From Saccopteryx bilineata (Eukaryota; Chordata; Mammalia; Chiroptera; Emballonuridae): a DNA stretch of 64,000 nt. The position numbers were made by a program, and so were the translations under genes. The stretch is from the NCBI RefSeq assembly GCF_036850765.1, contig NC_089495.1, positions 114,723,033 to 114,787,032 of the forward strand, given 5' to 3'. The notes under the pieces were generated by a model, which saw only the letters and a list, made by a program, of their open reading frames with translations, had not been told where the DNA came from and did not search any database. This document shows positions 45,616 through 57,483 of the stretch, piece after piece. Position 1 is the stretch's first letter; each line of letters starts with the position of its first letter.

Positions 45616-45937
45616 CCTGGCCCTGGCCAGTTGGCTCAGTGATAAAACATCAGTCTGGGGTATGGATGTACCAGGTTCAATTCGTGGTCAGAGCACACAG
45701 GAAAAGCTACCATCTGCTTCTCTCCCTCTTCCCCTCCTGCAGCCAGCAGCTCAATTGGCTTGAGCATTGGCCTTGAGCACTGAGGATAGCTCCATTGGTC
45801 CAAGCATATCAGCCTTAGCTGCTAAATATAGCTCAATTGATTTGAACATCAACCTCAGATCAGGATTACCAGGTGGATCCTAGTCAGGCACATGCAGAAA
45901 TCTGTCTCACTATCCTCCCTCCTCTCCCTTAAAAAAA
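45616..45937 (+). repeat. Group A SINE, diverged, with target duplication
   Basis: CCTGGCCCTGGCCAGTTGGC, GAGCACACAGGAAAAG, CAGCTCAATTGGCTTGAGCA and GTGGATCCTAGTCAGGCACA are present. The pyrimidine tract is short. AAAGATGTAT is repeated at 45606-45615 and 45938-45947. The body contains a local duplication of the CTCAATTG-type block. Confidence 0.87.
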
Positions 45938-45947
45938 AAAGATGTAT

Positions 45948-46305
45948 TTTCACTTACATCAGGTTAGAATTATAACCTCCTTCCCCATCTTGAACAACAA
46001 TGAATATATGATATTTTCTTAATGTTGACTCAAATCCTATGATGAATTCTTTGTGAAGTCCTTTATTGATTCTGCACATTATCTGTTGTGTGAATGTTTG
46101 AGATTGCCCCCAAATGGCATGTCATTATTACGATGATAAGGATGATAAGCCGACCTGTTGCCCTGGGACCTTGTCTCTATTTTTACATACAATTGCTTTC
46201 CATCTGGTGTCATGCAGCAGTTGAGCATTGAGTCAAGTTTGGAAATAACCATGGCCCACAAAGGGAAGAAGAATAAGGGTGTAGGGTTAATAATTGCTTT
46301 TCTTA
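45948..46305. other. Single-copy noncoding sequence
   Basis: Nothing recognised. Confidence 0.35.
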
Positions 46306-46309
46306 TATA

Positions 46310-46439
46310 CAGGGTAGGGTAAAAGTAGGTTTAAAGGTGTCAGTATGCAAAACAGAAAGTTTATTCTTGTTTTATTATTTATTAATCATTGTATTATTTT
46401 CCATACAACTAATTAGAAACCTACTTTTGGTTCAACCTG
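46310..46439. mobile_element. Mariner-type MITE (130 bp) with TA target duplication
   Basis: Terminal inverted repeats of about 23 bases: CAGGGTAGGGTAAAAGTAGG at the left, and AAACCTACTTTTGGTTCAAC...CTG at the right, complementary with a few mismatches. TA dinucleotides flank both ends (46308-46309 and 46440-46441). The interior is AT-rich (GTTTTATTATTTATTAATC) with no coding capacity. The layout is that of a nonautonomous Tc1/mariner element mobilised by a related transposase. Confidence 0.88.
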
Positions 46440-46441
46440 TA

Positions 46442-49400
46442 TTAAAAAACACATATATTTTCTTATATAATTTAGCTCAGTGCACTAAGAATATGATAGA
46501 GTGTTTTTCCTCCTTATTCCTAATGTAAGATCATCAATCTGTACTTTAAAGAATGGGAAGCAGTACAAAGAGGAGCGATGACATTAGAACACATCCTGGA
46601 AAGAGAGAAGAACATGAAGAGAATTTGAGAAGGTAGCAAAATAACTCTCTAGTCCTTAGATCTCAGTATCAGTGGGAAGACAAATTTCAAGGCTTATGGG
46701 TGAGCAAAAAGAAGAGGTTCCCTTTGGAGCTGGGAGAAATGATTATTTAACCAAAGCTTTCTGGTGAAGTGAAACTATGATTTTTGCTGGCATCTTACTT
46801 TTCACAAAACCACCAATTTATGTTCCAGCTTCTTTCTTTCACCTTTGTTTAGTCGAATATTTCTAGTATATCTACTTCATGCCAGGTGCAGGCACGGCAC
46901 AAAGATGTCCCTCTTCGTAATAGTATGATTTATAACAGGGAAAGTTCAGGACAGTTATAACCAAAGCATGGCATTGCAGAGATCACAACAGAGGAGTGCA
47001 CAGGGTGCTTGTCGGGTAGCAGAACAGGAGTCGACTCATTCTGCACAGCAGAAGACTGGTGCTGAGCATGGAGAGATGAACACCTGATGAGAAGCAGGAG
47101 AGGACAACCTGTCCATGAAGAAAAACACACACAAATACTTTCCCATTAGTTATCCTTCTGTGACCAATATGAGGGCTTAGTATTTCGAATCTCCTTGTTG
47201 TAGAGATATCTAGGGTTGTAAGACTCAACTTGAAGACACGTCCTCCCCCAATGTTCCTCTTGCGTCACTCTCTTTTTTTCTGCACAAAAGCTCTAATTTG
47301 GGGAGACACCTCTGAGGGACTGCTATTTCCTGGAGGTAACCCTTCTGAAGAAGGGCTATGCTGAATGACGGAAAGGAACGAAGAGGACAAGCCGAACTCA
47401 GCAGTTACAGTCTTGAGGGGAGCTGGGTCTCTCAGGCAGGGGACACAGCAGCAGCACATGAACCAAGTCCTCATTTCACTCATGAAATGGTGCCCAGGCT
47501 TTGTGAAACAAGCCATCTTTTGTCTAATCACCTTTTCAGAATTGGCACAATTCTACTTCTAAAGACAAAGCAAGTTTCCAAACCAACACCTATAGTAGCC
47601 TCCCTGAAGGTTCCTTATCGTGGTACTCCTTTGAATGAAGGGATGAAAAAGGGTATTGTTTGGCCATTAGCCCCATTGCTGGGGGAGTTCTTTTCTGTTA
47701 GAGAATATATGTGTGCGTGTAAATATGTAGACACTGTCCTGAGATTTCTCATGTTATAATTTCTTCAGAGTTAGATTTTTATCAAAGTACGCAGTGGCCT
47801 CTGGCCAACCTCCAAGAGCACCTATCATAATCATACTGTGTCTTATGACACAGACCTGTTTCAACAGACCAAGTACAACATAGATGGCGGGGCGTGTTTA
47901 CCTTCTCCTGTTGCCCCACCAAGATGACTCAATACTAATCAATCACAAAAGAATACTTACTAAGCACCAAAAATGTGTTTGCTGCATAGAGGGATAGAAC
48001 ATACCAAAAATTACTGTTAGTCTTTCCTAAACTTAAACTACTCTATTTCATTCTCTGACTTTGAGGTCCTCAAGGGCTGTCCTTGGCCTTGGCTTATTTT
48101 TCAGTATGGATTACTTTAGAAAATTTAGTCCTATGGTATTCTATTAATCAGTGTATTGTTGCAAATAAAAAATGTAGGGCACAAAATGATGTGTGGCAGA
48201 TACTACAATGATGGCTTTTTAAAATAATTTTTTAAAAGATTAAAAGAAAACGTACCCAAAAGATAATCATAACTATTTTTAGGACAGTAGAATTATGAGT
48301 GACGTCTTTTAAATTTTCATTTTTCAACTATTCTGCCATATGACTAACTGTATTGCTTAAATAATGAGGGGATCAAGCCTCGCCAAGGGTTCACATCAGA
48401 AGGTGTAAAGAAGGAGCCTTAGCCTCACCTTATTTCTGCCTGCCTCAGGTCTCACAGATGGAAGACAGAGAAACAGAAATCTGTACAAAAATTATAGACA
48501 CCATCCAGTACGCTCCAACTTTCTTAGTACCTAGCAGAGAAGTAGGCATAACCTCTGTGTTCAAAAGAAGAGAAAAAGAAAAGAAAAAAAAACAAAGGCG
48601 TCCATTGATTCCTTTTTCAAAATGCCTCCCACGTCCATTCCTTCTGTGTTACTGCCTCCACCCCATAGGGACCAGACCTCTGCCTAGACAATTCTGACTG
48701 TCCAACTTGTGTCTCTGTGTCCAGTCATCTCACACATAGATCCCAAACACCACAGAACATCTAACTTGTCAGGCCATTTCCATGATACTACTCTCCTTTT
48801 GTAAAACACCAAATAGCACCCCAGCTCTACCATTTACTCTTTATTTAGGACAGGGAGTCTCTTCAAGTCTCCCTTTCCTCACCCACATGCTATATATAAC
48901 CATATAGACATCAATTCTCTATATATAAGTAGACCAAGTATATGTGACACTCTTGTGTTAGCTGAATCAGAACTTAAACCCCAAATAAATCTAGTTGAAA
49001 AAGGATTTGGTATAACTGCTTGAATTCTGCCTTTGGGGAAAGCTACAGGAAGTACTAAGAGCTGCAAACTGCAGAGACCCAGCCTGTAGATTTAGAGAAC
49101 TGTCTTTTTAGCTATTCTTCATTTTAAAACCTAGGATAGATAATATATCCTTAAAACCATTTTCTAAGAACTAATATTTACTTTAGTTTTAGACATACAC
49201 ATAAGCATATTAAAGTTCTAGCCTCCTAACAATGAGTAAAATTCATTTAATATAGCAGTGACACCAGGAAGTAGTGGACACTGTGGTCTATCTACTTTTT
49301 ATTCAAATATTTCCTGAAAATTAACTCAGAAATCTATTTTCACTAGTTTGCTTCAAATTCTAATTTAAAAGGAAACAACTGAAGACATAATCCTTTTCTG

Positions 49401-49610
49401 AGAGTGGAGGGAAAGAAAGTGACTTTAAACTTAGAAAGCAAAATAAAACCAACAGCCATACTTCCCCAAATCTGGACCTAAGTGGTCCATTGAGAGGTCC
49501 CCTGAGGTCAGAGCTGGGAAGTCACTCTATGGCTCTCTTGAATTTTTCCCAGAGGCAGCCTCTCCACACCATACTTTTATCATTGTGCTCTAGGTAATCA
49601 TGGGAATGGG
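46442..49610. other. Long single-copy noncoding stretch
   Basis: No gene, RNA or repeat family recognised with confidence. The longest frame (133 codons, 47358-47759 plus) has no domain I can identify and no splice context. Confidence 0.35.
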
Positions 49611-49619
49611 CCCAGGCAT

Positions 49620-49790
49620 TTGGAATCACATTTATTAAATGATTACTTTTTTTTTTAACTCCTGTTGGATGCCGGGCAGTGAGTGCTTGTAGTGCGGGGC
49701 AGGCACCGATGAACAAAGCAGACACTGATCTGTCCTAATAAAGCTTATCTTCAAACCACTGGACATAATAGCCGTGGTGTACTAACTCAG
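49620..49790 (-). repeat. L2 LINE 3' end, reverse, decayed
   Basis: ATGCCGGGCAGTGAGTGC, CACCGATGAACAAAGCAGAC and CCTAATAAAGCTTATCTTC fit the reverse complement of the L2 tail (…cactg…gatgaacaaaacagac…catggagcttacattc). Confidence 0.55.
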
Positions 49791-49924
49791 CCACCAAAAC
49801 TCTGGAACTGTCTGTAAAATTTGGTGCATATGTTCACTTTTCTAGAATGCAGGCTTTTAGATTTCATTCGATTTTCAAAGTTAATGTAATTATATGAAAT
49901 ATTTTTTAAAATATCTCTAAAGTG

Positions 49925-50140
49925 CAGTTCTAAAACACCTGTGGGTCTGGAGTCAAGTCAACTTGTATTCAAATTCAGACCTGCTACTTCATTAACTATG
50001 AAAGCTTGGACAAATGAAAATTAGTTCATGTTCTGCACCTCATTTTTGTCCATAAAACTGAGATTATGCCTCATAAAGCTCTTGTGACTATTCAGTTAGA
50101 TTATGCATGTGAAGTGCCTGGCCCAATGTAAGATTAGGAC
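49925..50140 (+). repeat. MIR SINE
   Basis: GTGGGTCTGGAGTCAAGTC, TTCAAATTCAGACCTGCTAC, CATAAAACTGAGATTATGCC and GTGAAGTGCCTGGCCCAATG follow the forward MIR consensus. Confidence 0.8.
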
Positions 50141-50610
50141 CTCCTGCCCCCAGGAGGGTTCTGACCAAAGTTATGAGAGGTTTGAAACAAGTTCGAAGGG
50201 CAAAGACGGGACCGGTTGGCTTAGCGGCTAGGAGGTCCTTGCATCTAGAAGCATTCCATTTTAGTGTGGTCAGCCTATCAGATATGTCACAGAGTTAGTG
50301 AGGAAGTCTCGCTCTAAACTAATAGTGTGTGATGCTGCGACATCACTAATATACCAAACAGGTGGACGCCTAGACTTTTCCTTGGAGAATATTTTATGAT
50401 CCAGTGTACAGCTTTGTTCTTTGATTCCCTAAGTAGAGTAAATGCTTATTTTAAGATCTATGATAATGTTTGGTATAATTCTCTTAGATAACTCAAAAAG
50501 ACAATACTCATGGTGATCATGAAATTGTCTTCCATTTGTTGGACATTTTATATTTTTTAAAACAGTCCTTTAAAAGGGCCTACAAGACACTGTTTGGTTT
50601 TCCCCCAACT
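50141..50610. other. Single-copy noncoding sequence
   Basis: Nothing recognised. GACCGGTTGGCTTAGCGGC near 50210 looks like a stray fragment of a tRNA-SINE head but lacks a body. Confidence 0.35.
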
Positions 50611-50619
50611 TTCTCTAGC

Positions 50620-51010
50620 AGCCTCAATAATCACCTCCTCTTTCTTGCCTTCTGTGTTCCAGAGATGTTGATTTTCTTTCTGAGGCCTTTGAACATACAG
50701 TTCCCTCTTCTTGGGCTATGACGCCAACTCTCTCAGAGCGGCATAATCAACTACTGCTCCGTACTTATTCCCTCAAGGATGCTGCCCTGTCTCCCTCGCT
50801 CCCTGTAGCACCGTGGGCATTTCCCTCATAGTCTGTCACACCTGAACTGTGATATTTGGGAGGGGGTGTGGATATCTGATTAATATCTGTCTAATTCCCC
50901 CTAGTTTGTACTTCCCATGAAGTCAGGGACCAGGTCTATTCCTGCTCATTATGTATGGCATGTAGCCCAGTGTCTGGCGCATGGGAGTGGATGATTAATT
51001 TTGGTAGAGT
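50620..51010 (+). repeat. L2 LINE 3' portion
   Basis: TTTCTGAGGCCTTTGAACAT, AGTTCCCTCTTCTTGGGC, CCATGAAGTCAGGGACCAGG and CCCAGTGTCTGGCGCATGGG match L2 in order. Confidence 0.7.
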
Positions 51011-51595
51011 GGAATGCTGGATGAAAGGTAGATAAGATGAATGATATTTTCACTCTGTGCATAAGAAAACAAAGTGCGTGGCATAAGGGGACCTGACTTC
51101 TCAGTGAAGATGAAGCGTGGGAACACAGTGCCCAGCTGTGACGTTGTCCCTGATTGCGCACACTGTGTCTTCTCTCTCTCTCTCTCCCTCCTTCTGCACC
51201 AGGCTCTGTTCTAATAAAGAGGTAAAGTATGCCTTTCCCTTCAGTATGTGAAAACTCAAAGCTGCTGACACATATTCAATATCACTCCCCGTTAAGTTCT
51301 TCTGTAGGTTTCCACCTTGGGTCTCTTCTCCTTAGAAAACCTGGACGCACGCATTTATCTTTAAAACTGTCCTCAGAATTACCATTCTTCTTTCATACTT
51401 ATGCTGACGAGAAGAAAGCATGCTCAGGAACACTCAGGGTAGAACTGAAGGAGGAAGGATTGATATGAACAACAAAGTGACAGTGAACCGAGGGGAAGTC
51501 ATTATGCTGCCCAGATGATAATCAAGGTGAGAGAAAAGATGACACAAGTACACCATAACCCAGAAGAAGAGTGGAAGGGAAAAACAATGGCGCCA
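51011..51595. other. Single-copy noncoding sequence with a short CT repeat
   Basis: (TC)n lies at about 51170-51187. No gene recognised. Confidence 0.35.
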
Positions 51596-51599
51596 GCAA

Positions 51600-51735
51600 C
51601 ACCACTGCACAGTAAGGACCTCCCATATGCTTGGCACTGTACTGAGAGGCTCTGTTAATTGAAGAACTGACTTGAATACTTAAATGGAAATAGATGCAGG
51701 ATGTAAGCTTGCCCACAGTCACATCCACAGTTCTG
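51600..51735 (-). repeat. MIR SINE fragment, decayed
   Basis: TATGCTTGGCACTGTACTGA and GTAAGCTTGCCCACAGTCAC fit the reverse MIR core. Confidence 0.5.
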
Positions 51736-51813
51736 AAGTAATGATAGCTCACATTGTTAACACTATGCATCCAGCGCCATTTTAAGTGCTTTATGTACAT
51801 ATCTCATTCAATT

Positions 51814-51815
<2 letters not shown>

Positions 51816-51861
<46 letters not shown>
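51816..51861. repeat. (GT)n microsatellite
   Basis: About 22 perfect GT units sit exactly between the target duplication and the body of the reverse group B SINE. It therefore represents that SINE's expanded 3' tail. Confidence 0.92.
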
Positions 51862-51864
<3 letters not shown>

Positions 51865-52176
51865 AGTGCGGAGACAAACAAACAGAAAGGGAGAGAGATG
51901 AGAAGCATAAACTCATAGCTGTGGCTCCTTAGTTGTTCATTGCCTGCTTCCTTATAAGTGCCTTGATGGGGGGGGGGGTGGGGGATGGGGAGCTTCAGCA
52001 GAGCTCCTTGCTCAAGCCAGTGACCTTAGGCTTCAAGCCAGCAACCTTTGGGCTCAAGCCAGTGATCGTGGAGTCATGTCTAGGATCCCACGCTCAAGCT
52101 GGTGAGCCTGTGCTCAATCCAGCAACTGCAGGGTTTTGAACCTGGGTCCTCAGCATCCCAAGCTGAAGTTCTGAAT
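51816..52176 (-). repeat. Group B SINE, reverse, inserted into a MIR
   Basis: The minus strand reads GATGCTGAGGACCCAGGTTC, then several GGCTTGAGC-type repeats (CACTGGCTTGAGCCCAAAGG), as in the copy at 63451. The first ~35 bases of the tRNA head are missing. Duplications ATTCAATTCT (51806-51815) and ATTTAATTCT (52177-52186) flank it. A run of ten G with one further G-block lies at about 51967-51982. Confidence 0.88.
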
Positions 52177-52214
52177 ATTTAATTCTTAAAACAACCCTAT
52201 GAGGTAGTTATTTT

Positions 52215-52565
52215 TTTCCCACACCTCGAGCCTCCTCCATCCCTGTCTCCTGGCTCTTCAGCTCCAGTTTTGCACATATCTAACAGCCAGAGTAATCTTC
52301 TAAAGTACAGCTCTGTAAACATCAAGGGGTCCCCCACTGATAAAGGGATGAAACCCAAACCTTCAGTTTGCATTAAAGGCTTGTCATGGCTGACTCCCTT
52401 CTTATTGCCTAAAAAAAGCTGTGAGATTGTTCATATTTGGAAGGAAAGAGATTTTGCCCCTTACTTTTTGATCCCTGACTCAGGGGTCCCCTCCCTGGGA
52501 AGACTTTGCTGGCCTTCTTGCACACATGAGGGACCACTGTACTGGCATTTAACTACCACTATGTT
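52215..52565 (+). repeat. L2 LINE, internal-3' portion
   Basis: AACAGCCAGAGTAATCTTCT, GAAACCCAAACCTTCAGTTT, AAAGGCTTGTCATGGCTGAC and TACCACTATGTTCTTATACT match the L2 segment upstream of its 3' tail. Confidence 0.6.
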
Positions 52566-52638
52566 CTTATACTTGTCAGGAGGAAAGGAAAGGCAAAGAG
52601 TATACTGCAAGCCACAGAAATCCAGGGAAGAATAGTCT

Positions 52639-52935
52639 CTTTTTTTTTTTTTTAGATGAGAAGAGGAGAGATAGTAAGGCAGACTCCTGCATGCACCCTG
52701 ACTAGGATCTCTGTCTGGGGCCGATGCTCAAATCAACTGAACTATCCTCGGTGCCCAGGGCCAATGCTTGAACCAATGGAGCCACTGGCTACAAGATGAG
52801 AAGAGGGAGAGAAGGGGGAGAAGGTGGGGAAGAGAAGCAGATGGTCGCTTCTCATGCGTGCCCTGACCAGGGATGGGACCCCAGGACATCCATATGCTGG
52901 CTGATGCTCTATCCACTGAGCCACCAGCCAGGGCC
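52639..52935 (-). repeat. Group A SINE, reverse, diverged
   Basis: Minus-strand head GGCCCTGGCTGGTGGCTCAG, CACGCATGAGAAG block, CCAGTGGCTCCATTGG block and GCATGCAGGAGTCTGCC tail, ending in a T-run (A-tail). No convincing target duplication. Confidence 0.85.
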
Positions 52936-54500
52936 AGACCACTGGATATGTATGAGGCAGAGTGCTAAATTCTAAAAATGTATTGTTTGGTTATTATAAA
53001 AGCTCTATCAATGCAGTTTGATAGAGAAGAGTCCAATATTTAATGAGTTCAAGCCATACCCCTCCATGACACTTTCTGGGATACACTCATTTTTCCCTTC
53101 TCTGAACTCGTAATGAGTTTGAAGTATACTAGAAGGTTGTGAGTTAAGAAGGTGTATCAGGAATGTAGAGGAAGCTTCTGAGCTGGATGAAAGGAAGTCA
53201 GAGAATTTACAATAGAGGCAACAGTGATAATGAGCACTGTGGGTCAGTTCTGCAAGAAGACACCTGACCAAATAGAAGATGGCAGAGGCGAGAAACTGAT
53301 GCCATGTCCACATTAACAAAGCACAGGCTAAGCCGAGAGGCCAACAGCAGGCTGAGAGGTGAGAGGTTCAGGAGAGAATAGTCATGTTCAGCCTTCCTTT
53401 CTTTCCAATACACTGAACAACAATCCTAAAAAGCACTGACAGGTAGTTTATGATAACCCGAAACTACTGTTCTGCATTTAGGATTTTCTATTCCTACTCA
53501 GGATATTTATCACAGTTTCTTTATAATTTGCAATGTGGTTTTTCTTTTTTTTCAGAGTATGCAAAGAATATCAGAAAAGACAGCCAGCCATAAGGCAATA
53601 TTAATATCCTAAACTGGGAATAGATGGAATAGGAAGAATTCCTTTCTAGTCAAAGATTTCCTTCCAAGAGGGGGATTAAAGACAGGGACAATACATGCTT
53701 GTAAGCCCTGACCAGCCTATTCCTAATTTTAGTGTTTTTTCTCCAAAGATCATCATATTTCTAGTAAGTGACAAGTATTATAAACGATCTACCTTGGGTT
53801 TCTTATCAGAACCTTTGAGGGGGTGGGGGATCCGCTGACATTATGCACCCCTAGGAGTGTATGAGGAGAAACCATATGGGTTAGTACAGGTCGCTTATTT
53901 CCTAGTCTGTGGGCAGTTAGGAACACAACAGCACACCGAGTGGAGCCATCTCTGCTCTTTTCAAGTGTAAATCTAGGTGGCAGCAGGCAGCTGTCGCTCA
54001 CTTAGTTCTTGAAAGAGCCTGTTGCTGACACCCTCCTGGATGCTGTTGGTCCCACCAGGTATAAATCAGCTAACAATAAGGTCACATGAAAGGAAATCAC
54101 TATGGCATTGCAAATAAAAAATAGATTTTTAAGAATGGTTTCTTAGGATTACAACAGAATTTTTTTTTCTGTAAAGGAAAATTACACATCTCTAGGCTGT
54201 AACTCAGCACATCTGTGCAGGCTGAGAAATAGCAGACACTACGTCCCTTTCAGGCAACCTAGCTGGGCAGGTTGCTAAGACGCCGCCAAGTCTCTCATGA
54301 TATTAAACTTGCATTGCTGGTTCTTCTTATTTAGCATTTATGAAGATTAATAAGCCAAATGAATGGGAGCATTCATAAAATGATATTAATATTCTGAACT
54401 TTTCAAAAACAAAATGTTTTCTTATTTCACCTTGAGTAAAATTTAATATACTAGATAATATTTTCAGCTTCTACACATTGTGTGCAAAACTTCTAGAGGC
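52936..54500. other. Single-copy noncoding sequence
   Basis: No gene or repeat recognised. Frames at 53008-53413 on the minus strand lack domains. Confidence 0.35.
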
Positions 54501-54504
54501 CTCA

Positions 54505-54700
54505 GGATGTAGAAGCAAGCACATGAAATTCAGCAACGATCTGGGTTTTTAACACCAACCGAGTGACTTGATTAGCTGTACTCTTGGGCAGCCTACTAAA
54601 CCTGCCTGAGTTTCTGTTTCCTCCTTTTGTAAAACAAAGATAAGAGCTGGGGTTCTCCTACTCTCATCATTTTGAGTATTAAATCATACAGTGATTTTTT
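54505..54700 (+). repeat. MIR SINE
   Basis: ACCGAGTGACTTGATTAGCT, TACTCTTGGGCAGCCTACTA, CTGAGTTTCTGTTTCCTCC, TTTGTAAAACAAAGATAAG and GAGTATTAAATCATACAGTG fit forward MIR. Confidence 0.75.
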
Positions 54701-57117
54701 AAAAAATATACATAAAAGATATAATAATGTCTAATCAACCAAACATTTTTACTATTTATATTCTGGTTGCCTTTGCTTAGGTCTATAAAATCTGAAGTTC
54801 TATAGTTAAGTCTATGCATTTATTAAAAAAAGAAACAACTCATTTTGCCCTAAGGAGAGAATCCTGTGTTCTTTTTTCCTTTTCTCCAAATGGTAACCAT
54901 AGGTTCTAGATGTCACCTAGCTGGGGAAGAGAGAAATTCCCTTGTCGGGAGCATTTTCCCCCAATTCCTGTCTTGAGAAACTGCACCATGCCCTAACTGC
55001 TCCTCTGCTGTCTTTCTGTCCCTTCCCCAATCCTCCCCATCCTTCCATTTCCCAAGATTCCGTACTCAGCATTTATGCTTGACACAGGATGCAGGTTAAG
55101 GTCAAGAGATGGCAGTGTTAAAAGAAGAAGAATGCGAGAGATCTGTCCAATTCAATGTTTTGGGGATGTGTACTTTCTGGTATGTGTTATACTTCTGCTA
55201 TGTGGACTTGTTCCTTTCAAATGAGTCGGTTTAGATGGCAATGCTCATTTGTTTGAGTAGGCATGTGGCAACATAGCTTTCCTCTGCAAATCAAAACAAA
55301 CAAAAAAGTCTGCTGGATAAGTACGTGAATACCTGTTATTGGACTCAGAGGCCAAATTTACTGTGGAACATCTCGTTCAGATCAAAGGAGTAACAAAATC
55401 TGTAATAATAAACAATAAAAATTCCATGAAAATTGATCTATTTGTCTGACCAGATTTATTAGAATTCTACTGGAAGTTTTTTTTCTTAGGTAATAACGTT
55501 TCTTAGTTCTTAGTAATTGCAGTAAGTTCCCAAACGTGTAGATCCTAGATAGCAGAATCAGAACTGTGATTCCAAACACGTAATTTCCTTACAAACTTCT
55601 AGTAAAATGTCAAACTTTGCTGTTGGATATTTTTAAAGCACTGTAAATTATTGAATAACATGAACAAGACTGGATAAGTATCCAGTAAAATAAGTATAAT
55701 ATAAAATGTTATTGCTAGGAAGACTTTTTAGAAAAATTTATCATAAGTGCATTGCCCTAAATATCTGCTTTTTAGAAAAACAGGGACTTTAGAATGAAGA
55801 ATTTGCTAGCCCCGTGGAAAATTTCCTTATGAGGTAATATGAATAAATACTTACTTAATTAACTAAAAGTTTACATAAACCCAATAAGTAGAAGCAATCA
55901 ACCACATTGGATATGTTCATTTTGATGTCCATAAAGAATCCTAATTTGTGATCAGTAATCCAAGGCCCTTTGCCTCCAGTTTGCTATGGATGGCTTTATG
56001 TCAAATGTCTGTACTTGCTGCTGCTGCTGCTTGCTAGAGTGTCCTTCCCTCCTTCCTCCCCATTGTTTTTGAGAACTTCTATATTATTATTCTTAAAAAT
56101 TCATCTGAGAGTCACCTATTCTGAAGAGAATTCTACAACCTGTTTTCCAAACTCCCACCTTCATCTAAGTTGCTGGCTTTCCATGATACTGCACAGAACA
56201 TTAAGAACATTTTCAGCACTCAGGTAGCTGAATTCTAACCCAGATCTGTCAGGGCACCTGAGATAGTGTCCTCCCTAATACCAGCTTGCATTGCTACTTC
56301 ATACCTAGTAATCAAGTTCTTGAGACCAGCAGGTGTGTCTCTTATGGTCATAGCACCTGGTAGTGTACTCGGCATAGAAGCCACACAACTGGGAGATGGT
56401 GTGGCAGACAAAGAGCTGGGGTTCTCCTACTCTCAGGACCTAACCGTGAGAGCCTAGTTCACATTGCTTATCTCTCTCTCCTGCCAAGTTTACCTCTTCT
56501 CAGAGGCCTTTACCGTGATCCTTGCTGATAAGGACATGCTCCTTTCACTATTTTTTCAGCATTTATAAACTCAGTACAACATTTGTCATTTTTGGTAAAT
56601 TCTGTTATTTTTTTAAGTATCATCAAAGCTATATGTATTTTATGCATCAAGTTATAATTTTATTTAATTATAAAAAGGACATTTTGGGTTTTTTTCTCTC
56701 TCTCTCTTATTTTGTTATGACCTGTGAACAAAAGAAACTTCTGAATAAAATACGTGTTTGGCAGATACTATTAATTCACCTCTTCTTAATCACAGGGTGC
56801 AACTGCCTAACAAATGGTGTATCTCATTTTAAAATCAACTTCATTTACTAATTGTATATTACCACTCATAGTTGTACCTAATACCTTCACCTGTATAACT
56901 TTTCAAGTCTGATCATAACAAACGAGAAGAATGGCATATATTTCTTCATTGTGTACACGATGTACAAATAAACAGCCCAGAGACTTAGTAACATGAGTCT
57001 GCAAAACAACGCAACTGGTAAAATCATGTCTTACAGGTGGAAGGGGCCCAACTTCTGTTGCGTATGCTGTTCTCCACATAGTTTGGCTGAGAAGCTAAAC
57101 CACCAGAAGTACAATAG
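54701..57117. other. Mostly single-copy noncoding sequence
   Basis: No exon recognised. 56480-56560 (CTCAGAGGCCTTTACCGTGA) faintly resembles L2. The 109-codon frame at 56522-56851 is AT-rich chance coding. Confidence 0.35.
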
Positions 57118-57129
57118 AAAACATATCTT

Positions 57130-57327
57130 GGCCCTGGCTGGTTAACTCAGTCAGCTAAGAGCGTTGTCCCAAAACAGCAAGGTTGCAGGTTTGATTCCTG
57201 GTCAGGGTATACACAGAAAACAACCCAGAAATGCACGCCTGAATGGAAGAACAAATGAATGCTTCCCTTCCCCCACCCACCTCTCTCCCTTCCTCTCTCT
57301 GTCCTTCTAAAAATCAATAAAAATTAA
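57130..57327 (+). repeat. Group C SINE, first unit of a head-to-tail pair
   Basis: GGCCCTGGCTGGTTAACTCA, AAGAGCGTTGTCCC, CAAGGTTGCAGGTTTGATTC, CAGAAATGCACGCCTGAATG and CTAAAAATCAATAAAAATTA are in the order of group C. A target-like motif AAAACATATCT lies just upstream (57118-57128). Confidence 0.88.
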
Positions 57328-57471
57328 GCCCTTGACAGATAGCTCAGTTGGTTGTAGCATTGTCCCAGAGCACAAAGGTTGCTGGTTTGATTATACAGGA
57401 GCAGTTCTATGTTCCTGTCTCTCTCCCTCTCTGTACCTCTCTCTCAAAACAAACAACCAGAACAAAACCTT
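57328..57471 (+). repeat. Group C SINE, second unit, internally deleted
   Basis: The head GCCCTTGACAGATAGCTCAG and TTGTAGCATTGTCCCAGAGC are followed by AAAGGTTGCTGGTTTGATTA, then it jumps to the CT-rich tail and an A-rich end. About 40-50 bases of the body are missing relative to unit one. AAAACCATATCT follows at 57472-57483. Confidence 0.82.
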
Positions 57472-57483
57472 AAAACCATATCT

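Larger units (their letters stand above)
51740..52210 (-). repeat. MIR SINE split by a group B SINE
   Basis: The left piece (51740-51815) reads CCATTTTAAGTGCTTTATGT then ATATCTCATTCAATTCT. The right piece (52177-52210) resumes AACAACCCTATGAGGTAGTT. Joined across the insertion they follow reverse MIR without a gap, which places the break within the MIR. Confidence 0.8.

Noticed and set aside
47358..47759. 133-codon plus-strand frame
   Set aside because: No recognisable motif; overlapping frames on both strands; likely chance.
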